A stretch of 64,000 bases of DNA from an uncultured Mediterraneibacter sp. (lineage in GTDB: Bacteria > Bacillota > Clostridia > Lachnospirales > Lachnospiraceae). The notes beneath the pieces are model-generated. The model searched no databases. It saw only the letters and a program-made list of their open reading frames with translations, and had not been told where the DNA came from. The translations under genes and the position numbers were made by a program. The stretch covers positions 62,001 to 126,000 of the forward strand of contig CALWMN010000003.1 of NCBI GenBank assembly GCA_944381935.1, given 5' to 3'. The stretch's first letter is position 1, and each line of letters opens with the position of its first letter. Shown here piece after piece: positions 8,661-18,073 of this stretch.

Positions 8661-10169
8661 ATGAAAGAAAGGAACAGGTTGAACATGACAAGTCAGACAC
8701 TGCGTGAAGCGAGAAAATACGAGGAAGCTTCTGAAAAAATGATCAGGAAAGAGGAACGCCCGGAGTTCCATCTGTCCACACGTACAGGCTGGATGAACGA
8801 TCCAAATGGTTTCTCATATTATGACGGACAATATCACCTCTTTTATCAATATAATCCCTATGAGACGCACTGGGGATCGATACACTGGGGGCATGCGGTG
8901 AGCAAGGACCTCCTGCATTGGGAATACCTTCCAGCCGCCCTGGCGCCGGACGAGGCGTATGACCGGGACGGATGCTTTTCCGGGAGTGCGGTGACGCTTC
9001 CGGACGGAAGGCAGCTCCTGATGTATACCGGTGTGCTCAGGGAACGGCAGGGGAACGGAGAGTATGCTGATATGCAGACTCAGTGCCTTGCCGTGGGGGA
9101 CGGCGTGGATTACGAGAAGTATGAGATGAATCCGGTACTGGACAGGGCGGATCTGCCGGAGGGAAGCAGCGTGCATGACTTCCGGGATCCGAAGATGTGG
9201 CAGAGAGAAGACGGCACCTACTGCTGTGTTGTCGGGAACCGCCCTGCGGATGGGAGCGGGCAGATCCTGCTGTACACCAGCCCGGACGGATTCCAATGGG
9301 GCTTCAAGAGCGTGCTCGCATCCAACCACAACCGTTTCGGTAAGATGTGGGAGTGCCCGGACTTTTTTAAGCTGGACGGGAAATGGGTCCTTCTTTCCAG
9401 TCCCCAGGATATGCTGCCGGAAGGATTTGAGTATCATAACGGAAACGGGACGCTCTGCCTGATCGGGGAGTACGACGAAGAAACCGGGACATTTACGGAA
9501 GAGCATGACCAGGCGATCGACTATGGGATTGACTTCTATGCAGCTCAGACTGTCCTGGCACCGGACGGACGGCGGGTGATGATCGGCTGGATGCAGAACT
9601 GGGACGCCTGCAGCCTCCGCTCACCGGAAGAGAAGTGGTTCGGACAGATGAGCCTTCCCAGGGAGCTGTCTGTAAAAGACGGCAGGCTTTACCAGAGGCC
9701 AGTAAGAGAACTGGACGAAATGCGGAGAAACAAGGTGGAATACCACAATGTGACTTTCTCCGATGTGATCAGCCTGAACGGGATCCGGGGAAGGAAGGTG
9801 GATATGGAACTGACCCTGCGTCCGGGAGATGGGGAGAAGCTTTACCAGAAGTTCGCCCTGCGTTTTGCCCAGGATGAGAAGTACCAGACAGCGATCAGTT
9901 TCCGTCCCCATGAGTCTGTCCTCAAGGTGGACCGGAAATTCTCCGGTTCCAGGAGGGCAATCATCCACCAGAGGAGAAGCCTGGTAAACAGCGCAAACGG
10001 GGAACTGAAGATGAGAGTGATCCTGGACCGGTTCAGCGTGGAGGTCTTTGTAAACGACGGGGAGCATGTCCTGACGGCGGCCATGTATACGGATCAGTCG
10101 GCGGACGGCATATCCTTCTTCGCAGACGGAACCGTGAATATGGATATAGTAAAATACGACCTGGACTGA
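8661..10169 (+). CDS. GH32 beta-fructosidase (sucrose/fructo-oligosaccharide hydrolase)
   Basis: A 502-residue glycoside hydrolase family 32 enzyme that releases fructose from sucrose or inulin-type oligosaccharides. The three family signatures are present: WMNDPNG with nucleophile Asp47, FRDP with transition-state stabiliser Asp176, and WECPD with acid/base Glu231. The C-terminal third is the usual beta-sandwich. No signal peptide is seen, so it acts in the cytoplasm on imported sugar. ATG 8661 directly follows the binding-protein stop; ATG 8685, behind AAAGGAAC, is an alternative start. It corresponds to susH in the pneumococcal locus. Confidence 0.93.
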   Translation: MKERNRLNMTSQTLREARKYEEASEKMIRKEERPEFHLSTRTGWMNDPNGFSYYDGQYHLFYQYNPYETHWGSIHWGHAVSKDLLHWEYLPAALAPDEAYDRDGCFSGSAVTLPDGRQLLMYTGVLRERQGNGEYADMQTQCLAVGDGVDYEKYEMNPVLDRADLPEGSSVHDFRDPKMWQREDGTYCCVVGNRPADGSGQILLYTSPDGFQWGFKSVLASNHNRFGKMWECPDFFKLDGKWVLLSSPQDMLPEGFEYHNGNGTLCLIGEYDEETGTFTEEHDQAIDYGIDFYAAQTVLAPDGRRVMIGWMQNWDACSLRSPEEKWFGQMSLPRELSVKDGRLYQRPVRELDEMRRNKVEYHNVTFSDVISLNGIRGRKVDMELTLRPGDGEKLYQKFALRFAQDEKYQTAISFRPHESVLKVDRKFSGSRRAIIHQRRSLVNSANGELKMRVILDRFSVEVFVNDGEHVLTAAMYTDQSADGISFFADGTVNMDIVKYDLD

Positions 10170-10381
10170 TCCGGCGGGAAGACAGGACAGGGCCGCCGGG
10201 CAAAAACAATTAAAACGCGGAGCGCTCACTCTGGGGGCATATGGGGCGAAAGTAGTTGCATTGGAGTGAAATAGCGGAACTATTTTCCGGTTCTGTAAAA
10301 AAGTATACAGAAGAGCCTGCGGCTTTCTGGTAAAATAAGCGGGAAAAGAGATGCAGACAGGCGGTTATCGGCGGGTGGATC

Positions 10382-11059
10382 TTAGGGCTGTAATGTTTCT
10401 GCGGAGCAGTATGCCTCCAGTGCCTTCTGGTCCGTGATCTCGATCCATCCGCGGTGGGGAAGGATGATCTTTTCCTTCCGGAGCCTGCCGAGGTTGCGGG
10501 CGGCATTTACCCGGGTTACGGTAAGGATCTCCGCGATATTTTCCTGTGTCAGGCCGACTCTGCCGCTCTTTCCTGCGGGAGAGTTCTGGGAGAAGAGATA
10601 GAGGAGATTACATAGCTTGATGAAAGAGTTATTATAGTCCTGATGCGCGCTTTCGTACAGGAGCAGATTGATATATGCCGCATACCAGTCCAGGGTGCAG
10701 AGCATCAGTTCCCTGTTTGCGGGAAGCATCTGAAGGAAGGCTTCGTTTGTAAAACAAAGCGTTTCCATGTCCGTGATGGCGGTGGTGATGATCGACTGCT
10801 CGATCTTGAAAGCGGACCGGTGACAGCCGGGAAAAACGGTGCCGCCGCTGTGGAAGGAGCAGATTTTGCGGAAACCGTCCTCGTGTTCCAGGGTGGTCAG
10901 GGCGGCCCCTGAAATGATATAGTGGACCTGGGTTATGGTTTCACCGCGGTTCCACAGAAGCTCATCCTTCTGGAATGTTTTTCTGGTATGGGGCTGTGTG
11001 AGAAAATACTCATAGAACTCCTTGTAGTCATCGGAAAAATAATACCGGGGAATCAGCAT
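10382..11059 (-). CDS. Crp/Fnr-family transcription regulator
   Basis: A 225-residue regulator with an N-terminal cyclic-nucleotide-binding-type beta barrel (about residues 20-130) and a C-terminal winged helix, where the recognition region reads LTQENIAEILTVTRVNAARNL. The cysteines are not arranged like those of an Fnr [4Fe-4S] sensor. The start at 11059 sits 6 bases after AGGAGG. It is divergent from the TIGR04076 gene, whose expression it may control. The signal is unknown; many clostridial members of this type respond to redox or to small molecules rather than cAMP. Confidence 0.85.
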   Translation of the reverse strand: MLIPRYYFSDDYKEFYEYFLTQPHTRKTFQKDELLWNRGETITQVHYIISGAALTTLEHEDGFRKICSFHSGGTVFPGCHRSAFKIEQSIITTAITDMETLCFTNEAFLQMLPANRELMLCTLDWYAAYINLLLYESAHQDYNNSFIKLCNLLYLFSQNSPAGKSGRVGLTQENIAEILTVTRVNAARNLGRLRKEKIILPHRGWIEITDQKALEAYCSAETLQP

Positions 11060-11142
11060 ACCGGAACCTCCTGTCGTCAGATGACATCATCATAGCACAG
11101 AAGAAAGCCAACTTCAATGAAGCGGAAAGGAAAGAGAATACC

Positions 11143-11487
11143 ATGAAGAAATGTAAAATCACTGTTTTGAAAACCACGCTGGATAAAGAGCTTGCAGAGG
11201 AGTACGGGGTTCCCGGACTGGGAGCCTGTCCGATGATGAAGGAAGGTCAGGTCTTTTATGCGGATTACGCAAAGCCGGAGGGATTCTGCGACGAGGCGTG
11301 GAAAGCGGTCTACCAGTACGTGTTTGCGCTCTCCCACGGCGCCGGGGAAGGCTTGTTCTACTACGGCGACTGGATCAGAAAACCGGGGGTTGCCATTTGC
11401 AGCTGTAATGACGGTCTGCGCCCGGTGATCTTTAAGATCGAGGCGACAGACGAAGAAGCGGAGATAGATTATACCCCTGTAAGATAG
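11143..11487 (+). CDS. TIGR04076 family protein
   Basis: A 114-residue cytosolic protein of the uncharacterised TIGR04076 family, common in strict anaerobes. It carries several cysteines (LGACPM near residue 29, ICSCNDG near residue 87) and the family-typical end GLRPVIFKIEATDEE. The start follows GGAAAGGAAAG. It faces away from the Crp/Fnr-type gene across an 83-base gap, an arrangement suggesting the regulator governs it. The paired cysteines hint at metal or redox chemistry, but no function is established. Confidence 0.75.
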   Translation: MKKCKITVLKTTLDKELAEEYGVPGLGACPMMKEGQVFYADYAKPEGFCDEAWKAVYQYVFALSHGAGEGLFYYGDWIRKPGVAICSCNDGLRPVIFKIEATDEEAEIDYTPVR

Positions 11488-11510
11488 AGAGATATGTCTT
11501 TCAGACAGAG

Positions 11511-11556
11511 AACGGGAATCCGGCAGCCGATTTTGGCAGCCGGGTTCCCGTTTTCC
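11511..11556. terminator. bidirectional terminator
   Basis: An 18-bp stem with one or two mismatches (11511-11528 with 11535-11552, AACGGGAATCCGGCAGCC arm) is followed by TTTT on the plus strand. It separates the convergent TIGR04076 and aldehyde dehydrogenase genes and could serve both. Confidence 0.75.
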
Positions 11557-11575
11557 TGTCCTTTGATTCCGCCTT

Positions 11576-12955
11576 TTATTTCAGGAAGAAACGGACCATT
11601 TCCTCATATATTCTTCGATAAGGCTGATAGCGCATCGGCAGATCGATCCACGTCTTTTTATCTACGATGCTCTTATAATGGGTGAAGGTATCAAACCCGG
11701 CTTTTCCGTGATAAGCGCCCATTCCGCTTTCCCCGAACCCTCCGAATCCCATCTCCGTGGTGGCAAGATGGATGACAGTGTCGTTGATGCAGCCTCCGCC
11801 GAATCCGCATCGCGCAGTGACCTTCCTGGCGGCAGACTTATCAGAGGTGAAGAAGTAAAGGGCAAGCGGATGGGGCAGGGCGTTGATATTGCGGATCACT
11901 TCATCCAGACTGTCAAACACAAGGACCGGCATGATGGGGCCGAAGATCTCTTCCTGCATGACAGCATCGGAAAAAGTCACATTATCCATGACGGTAGGCT
12001 CGATCCGAAGTGTATTCCGGTCATAGCTTCCGCCGTACACGGTTTTTGCCTTGTCGATCAGCCCTGTAATCCGGTCGAAATGCTTTTCGTTGATGATTTT
12101 ACCGTAATCGGGATTGAGAAGCGGCTGTCTGCCATACTGCTTTCGGATCTGCTTTTTTACCTCCTGTATCAGCCTGTCCCGGACCGACCGGTGGCAGTAG
12201 ACATAGTCCGGCGCGACGCAGGTCTGGCCGCAGTTTAAGTATTTCCCGAAGACGATGCGCCTTGCCGCAAGCCTGATATCTGCAGTCTGATCCACAATGC
12301 AGGGGCTTTTCCCGCCCAGTTCCAGGGTGACGGGCGTCAGGTGGTCTGCCGCATTTCGCATGACTTCTTTGCCCACAGACTGGCTGCCGGTGAAAAAGAT
12401 ATAGTCGAAATGCTCTCTTAGAAGGCAGGCGTTTTCCGCGCGTCCTCCGGTCACTGCCGCCACATACTGAGGCTCGAAGCACTTTGAAAGGATGTGAAGG
12501 ATCACCTTGCTGGTGCAGGGCGAGTAGGCGCTGGGTTTTACCACCGCGGTATTCCCGGCTGCCAGCGCGTCCACCAGCGGCGAGAGGGTCAGCATGAAGG
12601 GGTAATTCCACGGGCTCATGATCAGGGCCACGCCGTAGGGCGACGGCTTCTGGCCGCTCCGGGAATGAAACTGCGCGAGGGGCGTGCGCACCCTTTTTAC
12701 CGCCGCTAAACGGCGGATGTGCCTTAGCATGTAGCGGATCTCTTCCAGGACCAGACCGATCTCACACATATAACCTTCAAATCTGCTTTTTCCCAGATCC
12801 TTCTGGAGCGCGTGAAGGATCGCGCCTTCACCAGCAGAGATGGCTGCGTAAAGCCTGCGAAGTGCACGGATACGCGTGTTGACCGGGAGCGTGGCTCCGG
12901 TCTGGAAATATTTCCTCTGCCGGATGACAATATTTTTGATTTCCTGCTCCGTCAT
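11576..12955 (-). CDS. aldehyde dehydrogenase (class 3 / YwdH-like)
   Basis: A 459-residue NAD(P)-dependent aldehyde dehydrogenase that oxidises aldehydes to carboxylates. The catalytic Cys lies in NCGQTCVAPDY and the general-base Glu in LELGGKSP. The short length, absence of an N-terminal extension and C-terminal GAYHGKAGFDTFTHYKSI match the class-3 fatty-aldehyde type (YwdH, AldH). ATG 12955 is chosen because AAGGAGGAA precedes it; an upstream in-frame start at 13024 has no ribosome site. The gene stands alone, facing away from the aldo/keto reductase. Confidence 0.9.
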   Translation of the reverse strand: MTEQEIKNIVIRQRKYFQTGATLPVNTRIRALRRLYAAISAGEGAILHALQKDLGKSRFEGYMCEIGLVLEEIRYMLRHIRRLAAVKRVRTPLAQFHSRSGQKPSPYGVALIMSPWNYPFMLTLSPLVDALAAGNTAVVKPSAYSPCTSKVILHILSKCFEPQYVAAVTGGRAENACLLREHFDYIFFTGSQSVGKEVMRNAADHLTPVTLELGGKSPCIVDQTADIRLAARRIVFGKYLNCGQTCVAPDYVYCHRSVRDRLIQEVKKQIRKQYGRQPLLNPDYGKIINEKHFDRITGLIDKAKTVYGGSYDRNTLRIEPTVMDNVTFSDAVMQEEIFGPIMPVLVFDSLDEVIRNINALPHPLALYFFTSDKSAARKVTARCGFGGGCINDTVIHLATTEMGFGGFGESGMGAYHGKAGFDTFTHYKSIVDKKTWIDLPMRYQPYRRIYEEMVRFFLK

Positions 12956-13181
12956 ATCTGATTCCTCCTTCCCGGATGGAAATCCTGTTGGGAAAATAGT
13001 AGCAATTGATCCGCGGCTTGTCAATAAAGACAGGAACCGGAACAGGCAGAGAATAATTGTAGCTGCCCCTGAAACGTGATATAATGGGAAACGGTATTAA
13101 ATCAGGGACAGAAAAAGCCAAACGTGCCGCCAAGATGCTGCACCGGCTTCCTGAAAACAGGAACGGAAAGGAAGTAAGGAT

Positions 13182-14330
13182 ATGGAATACAGGGGGTTGG
13201 GAAAAACGGGACTTATGGTCAGTGAGATCGGAATGGGATGCGAGGGATTTGCGGAGGATGAATGTCGCAATACAAAGCGGCTCTTCGATGAGGCGCAGCT
13301 CCAGGGGATCAATTATTTTGACCTCTACGCGTCCGACCCGAGGGTGAGGGCAAGCGTGGGTGAGGCGCTTAAGGGCAGACGGGAGAAGTTTATCATCCAG
13401 TCCCATGTCTGTTCGGTCTGGAAAGACGGGCAGTACAAGAGATCCCGGGACATTGGGGAAGTGAAGGAGGGAGTGGAGGAAATGATGGCCCTGCTCGGGA
13501 CAGACTACATAGATGTGGGGATGATCCACTATGTAGACTCCATGAAGGACTGGAAAGAGGTTGCGGAAGGTCCGGTTCTTTCCTATGTAAAAGAGCTGAA
13601 AGAAAAAGGGGCGATCCGGCATATCGGACTGAGCAGCCACAATCCCGACGTTGCGCTGGAAGCGGTAAAAAGCGGGGATATAGAGGTCCTGATGTTCAGT
13701 GTCAATCCCTGCTATGACCTGCAGCCTGCAAGCGAGGATGTAGAAGAGCTGTGGGCAGAGAAAAATTATGAGAAACATCTGGTAAATATGGAACCGAAGC
13801 GCCAGGAGCTCTATGAGACATGCCAGCGGCTTGGGGTGGGGATCACCGTTATGAAAGCGTTCGGAGGGGGAGATCTTCTGGATGAGAAGCTCTCACCGGC
13901 GGGAAAAGCCCTCACAGTAAACCAGTGTATTCACTATGCCCTCACCCGCCCTGCCGTCGCGACTGTCCTTGCCGGCGCCCACAGTGTAGAGCAGCTCCGG
14001 GCAAGCGTTGCCTATGAGGATGCATCAGAGGAAGAAAGGGACTATGCTCCGGCGCTCTCTTCCTTCCCGAATATAAGCTGGGAGGGGCACTGCATGTATT
14101 GCAGCCATTGCGCCCCCTGTCCGAAGAAAATAGACGTAGCTTCTGTGACGAAGTTTTTAAACCTTGCAAAAGCCCAGGGAACTGTGCCGGAGACCGTGAG
14201 GGAGCATTATGAAGTTTTGCCCCATCATGCGGGAGAGTGTATCCGCTGCGGGGCCTGTGAGACAAGATGCCCGTTCGGGGTGCCGGTGATAGACAATATG
14301 GAAGAGGCAAAAGCATTGTTTGGGAAATAA
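13182..14330 (+). CDS. aldo/keto reductase with C-terminal [4Fe-4S] domain
   Basis: A 382-residue protein with an N-terminal aldo/keto reductase barrel (about residues 1-285; GLGKTGLMVSEIGMG) and a C-terminal ferredoxin-like part with two cysteine groups, CMYCSHCAPCP near residue 305 and CIRCGACETRCP near residue 351. Conserved GLSSHNP and VLMFSVNP segments bind cofactor. The usual Tyr and Lys of the catalytic tetrad are not obvious (YFDLYASDP; FIIQSHV), which I recall as typical for this ferredoxin-fused subgroup, so its chemistry may differ from classic reductases. It has its own ribosome site (GGAAAGGAAG). Confidence 0.85.
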   Translation: MEYRGLGKTGLMVSEIGMGCEGFAEDECRNTKRLFDEAQLQGINYFDLYASDPRVRASVGEALKGRREKFIIQSHVCSVWKDGQYKRSRDIGEVKEGVEEMMALLGTDYIDVGMIHYVDSMKDWKEVAEGPVLSYVKELKEKGAIRHIGLSSHNPDVALEAVKSGDIEVLMFSVNPCYDLQPASEDVEELWAEKNYEKHLVNMEPKRQELYETCQRLGVGITVMKAFGGGDLLDEKLSPAGKALTVNQCIHYALTRPAVATVLAGAHSVEQLRASVAYEDASEEERDYAPALSSFPNISWEGHCMYCSHCAPCPKKIDVASVTKFLNLAKAQGTVPETVREHYEVLPHHAGECIRCGACETRCPFGVPVIDNMEEAKALFGK

Positions 14331-14426
14331 TTCTGCAAAAATGCATGAAATGGCATTCAGAATTTCAAAATTGAAGCTATAAAATGGCAAAAAACGGAAT
14401 TTCTCAACAAAAAATGCAGGAAAGCA

Positions 14427-14455
14427 TTGACGAACTATCAGAAGTTATATAAAAT
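14427..14455 (+). promoter_or_regulatory. promoter of the aminotransferase gene
   Basis: TTGACG (14427-14432) and TAAAAT (14450-14455) are separated by 17 bases; an overlapping TATAAA lies 2 bases upstream. The gene starts 56 bases further on. Confidence 0.55.
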
Positions 14456-14510
14456 AACACACAGTGAGCAAAAAGTAAGATTAAGATGAAGAAAGTGGAG
14501 GAGTCCTGCA

Positions 14511-15797
14511 ATGACTGCGTACAAAGATTTAAGTAAGGAAGAGTTACTGGAACTGAGAAGCGGCCTGAATGCCCGGTTTGAGGAAGTGAAGGCAAAAGGC
14601 CTGAAGCTTGATATGTCCCGTGGAAAGCCGTCCGCGGAGCAGCTTGATCTGTCAATGGGGATGATGGATGTGCTGCACAGCGGAGTTGACCTGACCTGTG
14701 AAGACGGGGTTGACTGCAGAAACTACGGCGGTCTTGACGGAATCGCCGAGGCGAAACAGCTTCTCGCAGATATGATGGAAGTTCCGAAGGACAATGTCAT
14801 CATCTTCGGAAACTCAAGTTTGAATGTTATGTACGATACTGTGGCGCGTGCCATGACACACGGTATTCTGGGCAGCACACCGTGGTGCAAACTGGACAGG
14901 GTGAAATTTCTCTGTCCGGTCCCGGGATATGACAGACATTTTTCAATCACAGAGTTTTTCGGGATCGAGATGATCAATATCCCGATGACGCCCGAGGGAC
15001 CTGATATGGATCTGGTTGAGAAATATGTGAGCGAAGATCCGGCAGTAAAAGGGATCTGGTGTGTTCCGAAATACTCCAATCCTCAGGGAATCACTTACTC
15101 GGATGAGACGGTATACCGTTTTGCCAATCTGAAGCCTGCAGCGGAGGACTTCAGGATCTTCTGGGATAACGCATACTGTGTGCACCATCTGTATGAGGAT
15201 AAGCAGGACTACCTGACCGAGCTTCTGATGGAATGTAAGAAAGCCGGAAACCCGGATATGGTATATAAATTCGCCTCCACATCGAAGATCTGCTTCCCGG
15301 GGTCAGGGGTTGCAGCGCTTGCGGCATCCGAGGCAAATTTAAATGAGATCAGGGATATGATGAAAGTGCAGACAATCGGGCATGATAAAGTGAATCAGCT
15401 CCGCCATGTACGCTTTTTCAAGGATATCCACGGCATTGTGGAGCACATGAAGAAGCATGCCAATATTATGCGGCCGAAATTCGAGGCAGTTATCGATGGC
15501 CTTGAAAAGGAGCTTGGCGGCCTGGAGATCGGTTCCTGGATCAAACCTCTGGGAGGATATTTTATCTCCTTCGATTCCCTGGACGGCTGCGCGAAAGCGA
15601 TCGTGGCAAAGGCAAAAGAAGCGGGGCTTGTGATGACAGGCGCTGGTGCGACCTATCCGTATGGCAATGATCCGCATGACAGCAATATCCGTATTGCCCC
15701 GTCTTACCCGACGCCGGAGGAACTCTCTGTCGCGACAGACATCTTCGTGCTGAGCGTAAAGCTGGTAAGTATTGATAAAATTCTGGAAAATAAATAG
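14511..15797 (+). CDS. class I/II aminotransferase (class Ic aspartate aminotransferase type)
   Basis: A 428-residue PLP-dependent transaminase of the Aminotran_MocR (PF12897) group, which includes aspartate aminotransferases of actinobacteria and clostridia. The PLP lysine lies in FASTSKICFPGSG near residue 258, and NPQGITYSDE and WDNAYCVHHL form the cofactor-binding and aspartate regions. There is no DNA-binding domain, so despite the Pfam name it is an enzyme and not a regulator. GTGGAGG lies 7 bases before the ATG. It has its own promoter and terminator and is monocistronic. The preferred amino donor is not certain. Confidence 0.85.
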   Translation: MTAYKDLSKEELLELRSGLNARFEEVKAKGLKLDMSRGKPSAEQLDLSMGMMDVLHSGVDLTCEDGVDCRNYGGLDGIAEAKQLLADMMEVPKDNVIIFGNSSLNVMYDTVARAMTHGILGSTPWCKLDRVKFLCPVPGYDRHFSITEFFGIEMINIPMTPEGPDMDLVEKYVSEDPAVKGIWCVPKYSNPQGITYSDETVYRFANLKPAAEDFRIFWDNAYCVHHLYEDKQDYLTELLMECKKAGNPDMVYKFASTSKICFPGSGVAALAASEANLNEIRDMMKVQTIGHDKVNQLRHVRFFKDIHGIVEHMKKHANIMRPKFEAVIDGLEKELGGLEIGSWIKPLGGYFISFDSLDGCAKAIVAKAKEAGLVMTGAGATYPYGNDPHDSNIRIAPSYPTPEELSVATDIFVLSVKLVSIDKILENK

Positions 15798-15808
15798 TCG
15801 TATTTGTT

Positions 15809-15855
15809 AAAAAGCGGGTCCGCCGGAATATCCATCCGGAGCGGGCCCGCTTTTT
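15809..15855 (+). terminator. intrinsic terminator of the aminotransferase gene
   Basis: A GC-rich stem (AAAAAGCGGGTCCGC arm paired with GCGGGCCCGCTTTTT) ends in TTTTT. Its mirrored A-run lets it also serve the convergent exporter gene. Confidence 0.85.
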
Positions 15856-15860
15856 CGTTC

Positions 15861-16868
15861 TTATAAAAGCCCCATCATATGCTGCATCGCGAGGCTTACC
15901 AGTGCGATCCCGACCCAGCAGCAAAATCCAGTGAAGATCGGTTTCCCGCCGGTTCTGACCAGCTTGACAATATTGGTATTCAGCCCGATCGCTGCCATAG
16001 CCATAACAATGAGAAATTTGCTCAGGTCTTTGAGCGGGGCAGTGATGCCGGAAGGAAGCTGAAATACAGTTGTCACAACAGATGCAAGGACAAAAAATAA
16101 GACAAAGAACGGGAAAGATTTTTTCAGGCTGAAAGAAGAACCTTCAGAAGATTTCTCTTTCCTGCCCCTGTAAATGGCGAGGACAAGTGTGATCGGTATG
16201 ATCGCAAGGGTCCTCGTCATTTTTACGATGGCGGCAGATTCCAGCGTGTTGCTTCCGTGGATTCCGTCCCATGCCGTTGCGGCGGCAGTGACGGAAGAGG
16301 TGTCATTGATTGCCGTTCCGGCAAACAGTCCGAACCCTTCGTTGCTGAGTCCCAGGATGCCTCCAAGAGTCGGAAAGATCAGGGCGGCAAGCACATTGAA
16401 CAGAAAGATGACGGAGATGGACTGGGCCACTTCTTCGTCCGAGGCATCGATCACGGGAGCGGTGGCGGCAATGGCGCTGCCTCCGCATATGGATGAGCCG
16501 ACTCCTACAAGGATCGCGTTGTTTGTCCGAAGCTTCAATGCTTTATACAGGATGAATGCAATGACAAGAGAGGTTGTGATGGTAGAAATTATAATGGGAA
16601 GGGATTGCTTTCCCTTTGCGAGGATCTCCGTCAGATTCATTCCGAATCCCAGAAAGACAACGGCAGCCTGCAGGACCTTCTTGGAAGTATAATTGATCCC
16701 TGCCAGGAATGGCTCCTTCTTCTGAAGGATCAGCGTCAGGACCATCCCGATGAGTATGGCGAATACGGGACCTCCGATCACAGGAAAGAATACGCCAAGG
16801 AACCAGGAAGGCAGCGCGATTACCAGGCAAAGGAGCAGTCCTGCTCCATTTTTCTTCAAAAAGTTCAT
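15861..16868 (-). CDS. YeiH-family putative sulfate/sulfonate exporter
   Basis: A 335-residue integral membrane protein of the YeiH/PSE family (PF03601) with about ten hydrophobic helices. Characteristic segments are [19 protein letters not shown] and [16 protein letters not shown]. The family is annotated as putative sulfate exporters. In Escherichia coli yeiH is controlled by the LysR regulator YeiE, and here too a LysR gene lies divergently upstream. AGGAAATG precedes the start. The transported ion has not been shown directly for most members. Confidence 0.88.
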   Translation of the reverse strand: MNFLKKNGAGLLLCLVIALPSWFLGVFFPVIGGPVFAILIGMVLTLILQKKEPFLAGINYTSKKVLQAAVVFLGFGMNLTEILAKGKQSLPIIISTITTSLVIAFILYKALKLRTNNAILVGVGSSICGGSAIAATAPVIDASDEEVAQSISVIFLFNVLAALIFPTLGGILGLSNEGFGLFAGTAINDTSSVTAAATAWDGIHGSNTLESAAIVKMTRTLAIIPITLVLAIYRGRKEKSSEGSSFSLKKSFPFFVLFFVLASVVTTVFQLPSGITAPLKDLSKFLIVMAMAAIGLNTNIVKLVRTGGKPIFTGFCCWVGIALVSLAMQHMMGLL

Positions 16869-17128
16869 AACATTTCCTCCATTATCTTACAAAATTTACT
16901 GATTTTACCGGCAAAAACAATAGTATCATAAAAAATATATAAAATAAAATTATATATCTTTATTTTATCATAAAAATATGTTATGATAATTGCAGGGAGT
17001 AGTTCAGTATAGATTTGGGCGTGAGTTTGCGGGCGAACTCCGCCCATTTTGCTTATGTGTGCCTCCTGACAGGGCACGCATTTCAGAGGCAGCGCAGGAG
17101 CATGTCTGCCGGGAAAGGGGGATGCTGT

Positions 17129-18004
17129 ATGCTTGATTTCAGGATGGAGACGTTTCTTACGGTATGCCGTTATATGAATTTTACAAGGGCCTCGGAAAAG
17201 CTGAATATCACGCAGCCTGCGGTCTCACAGCATATCCGGTTTCTGGAGAGGCATTACAATGCGAAGCTATTCCGCTATGAGGGGAAGAAGCTGTATCTTA
17301 CCGGAGCGGGGGAGATACTGCGCAATGCATCCCTTACCATGATGCACGATGAGCTTTCTATCCAGAATGAGATGCAGAGGTCAAAAGGGGAACGGGAAGT
17401 CCGGTTCGGCGCTACCCGCACAGTGGGGGATGCTCTGATGGGACAGATCCTGGAGAAATATCTGAGAAGATACCCGGATGCCAGAATCCATATGGAAGTG
17501 GAGAACACCCAGGAGCTCTTGAGGCGTCTGGATGAAGGCGGGATAGACTTTGCGCTTGTAGAAGGCTTTTTCAAGAGGAGTGAGTACGATTTTCAGAAGT
17601 ATTCAGATGAAAATTATATTGCGGTCTGCAGCCCCGGCTATAGGTTCTCAGCTGAACCGGACCGTATTGAGAATCTTTTTCATGAAAGGCTCCTTCTGCG
17701 GGAAGAAGGCTCGGGCACGAGAGAAGTGCTGGAACGTTGGCTGGACGCACAGAATCTCAGTATCCATGACTTTGACAGGGTGACAGAAGCCGGGAGCCTG
17801 CAGACGATTAAGGAGTTGACAAAAGCAGGATGTGGTATTACATTTTTATATGAGGTCGCAGTGAGCAGCGAGCTCAAGAGCGGGGCTTTAAAGAAGATCC
17901 CGTTGCAGGATTTCCATATTTCCCACGAGTTTGCCTTCATCTGGAGGCGAGGCAGCATCTACGCAGACCGCTACAGGGAACTGTTCGGCAGGTTCTCTGC
18001 ATGA
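17129..18004 (+). CDS. LysR-family regulator (YeiE-like position)
   Basis: A 291-residue LysR regulator. Residues 1-60 form the winged helix (MNFTRASEKLNITQPAVSQHIRFLE) and the rest is the two-lobed effector domain. The start at 17129 follows AAAGGGGG; longer in-frame starts at 17015 and 17102 lack a site at proper spacing and would add an unrelated N-terminus. It is divergent from the YeiH exporter, the same pairing as yeiE-yeiH of enterobacteria, where the regulator responds to sulfite. The AT-rich region between (16880-17000) is the likely control region. Confidence 0.85.
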   Translation: MLDFRMETFLTVCRYMNFTRASEKLNITQPAVSQHIRFLERHYNAKLFRYEGKKLYLTGAGEILRNASLTMMHDELSIQNEMQRSKGEREVRFGATRTVGDALMGQILEKYLRRYPDARIHMEVENTQELLRRLDEGGIDFALVEGFFKRSEYDFQKYSDENYIAVCSPGYRFSAEPDRIENLFHERLLLREEGSGTREVLERWLDAQNLSIHDFDRVTEAGSLQTIKELTKAGCGITFLYEVAVSSELKSGALKKIPLQDFHISHEFAFIWRRGSIYADRYRELFGRFSA

Positions 18005-18073
18005 CAGGGATTGCTGTAAATGACGGGGGATACGGACTGCGGCTATCAAGAGAGAAGGAAGTGACAGATTCAG

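Noticed and set aside
13182-14330. Aldo/keto reductase considered catalytically dead because the Tyr/Lys pair is not evident
   Set aside because: The ferredoxin-fused subgroup appears to share this pattern, so it is not specific damage in this gene.
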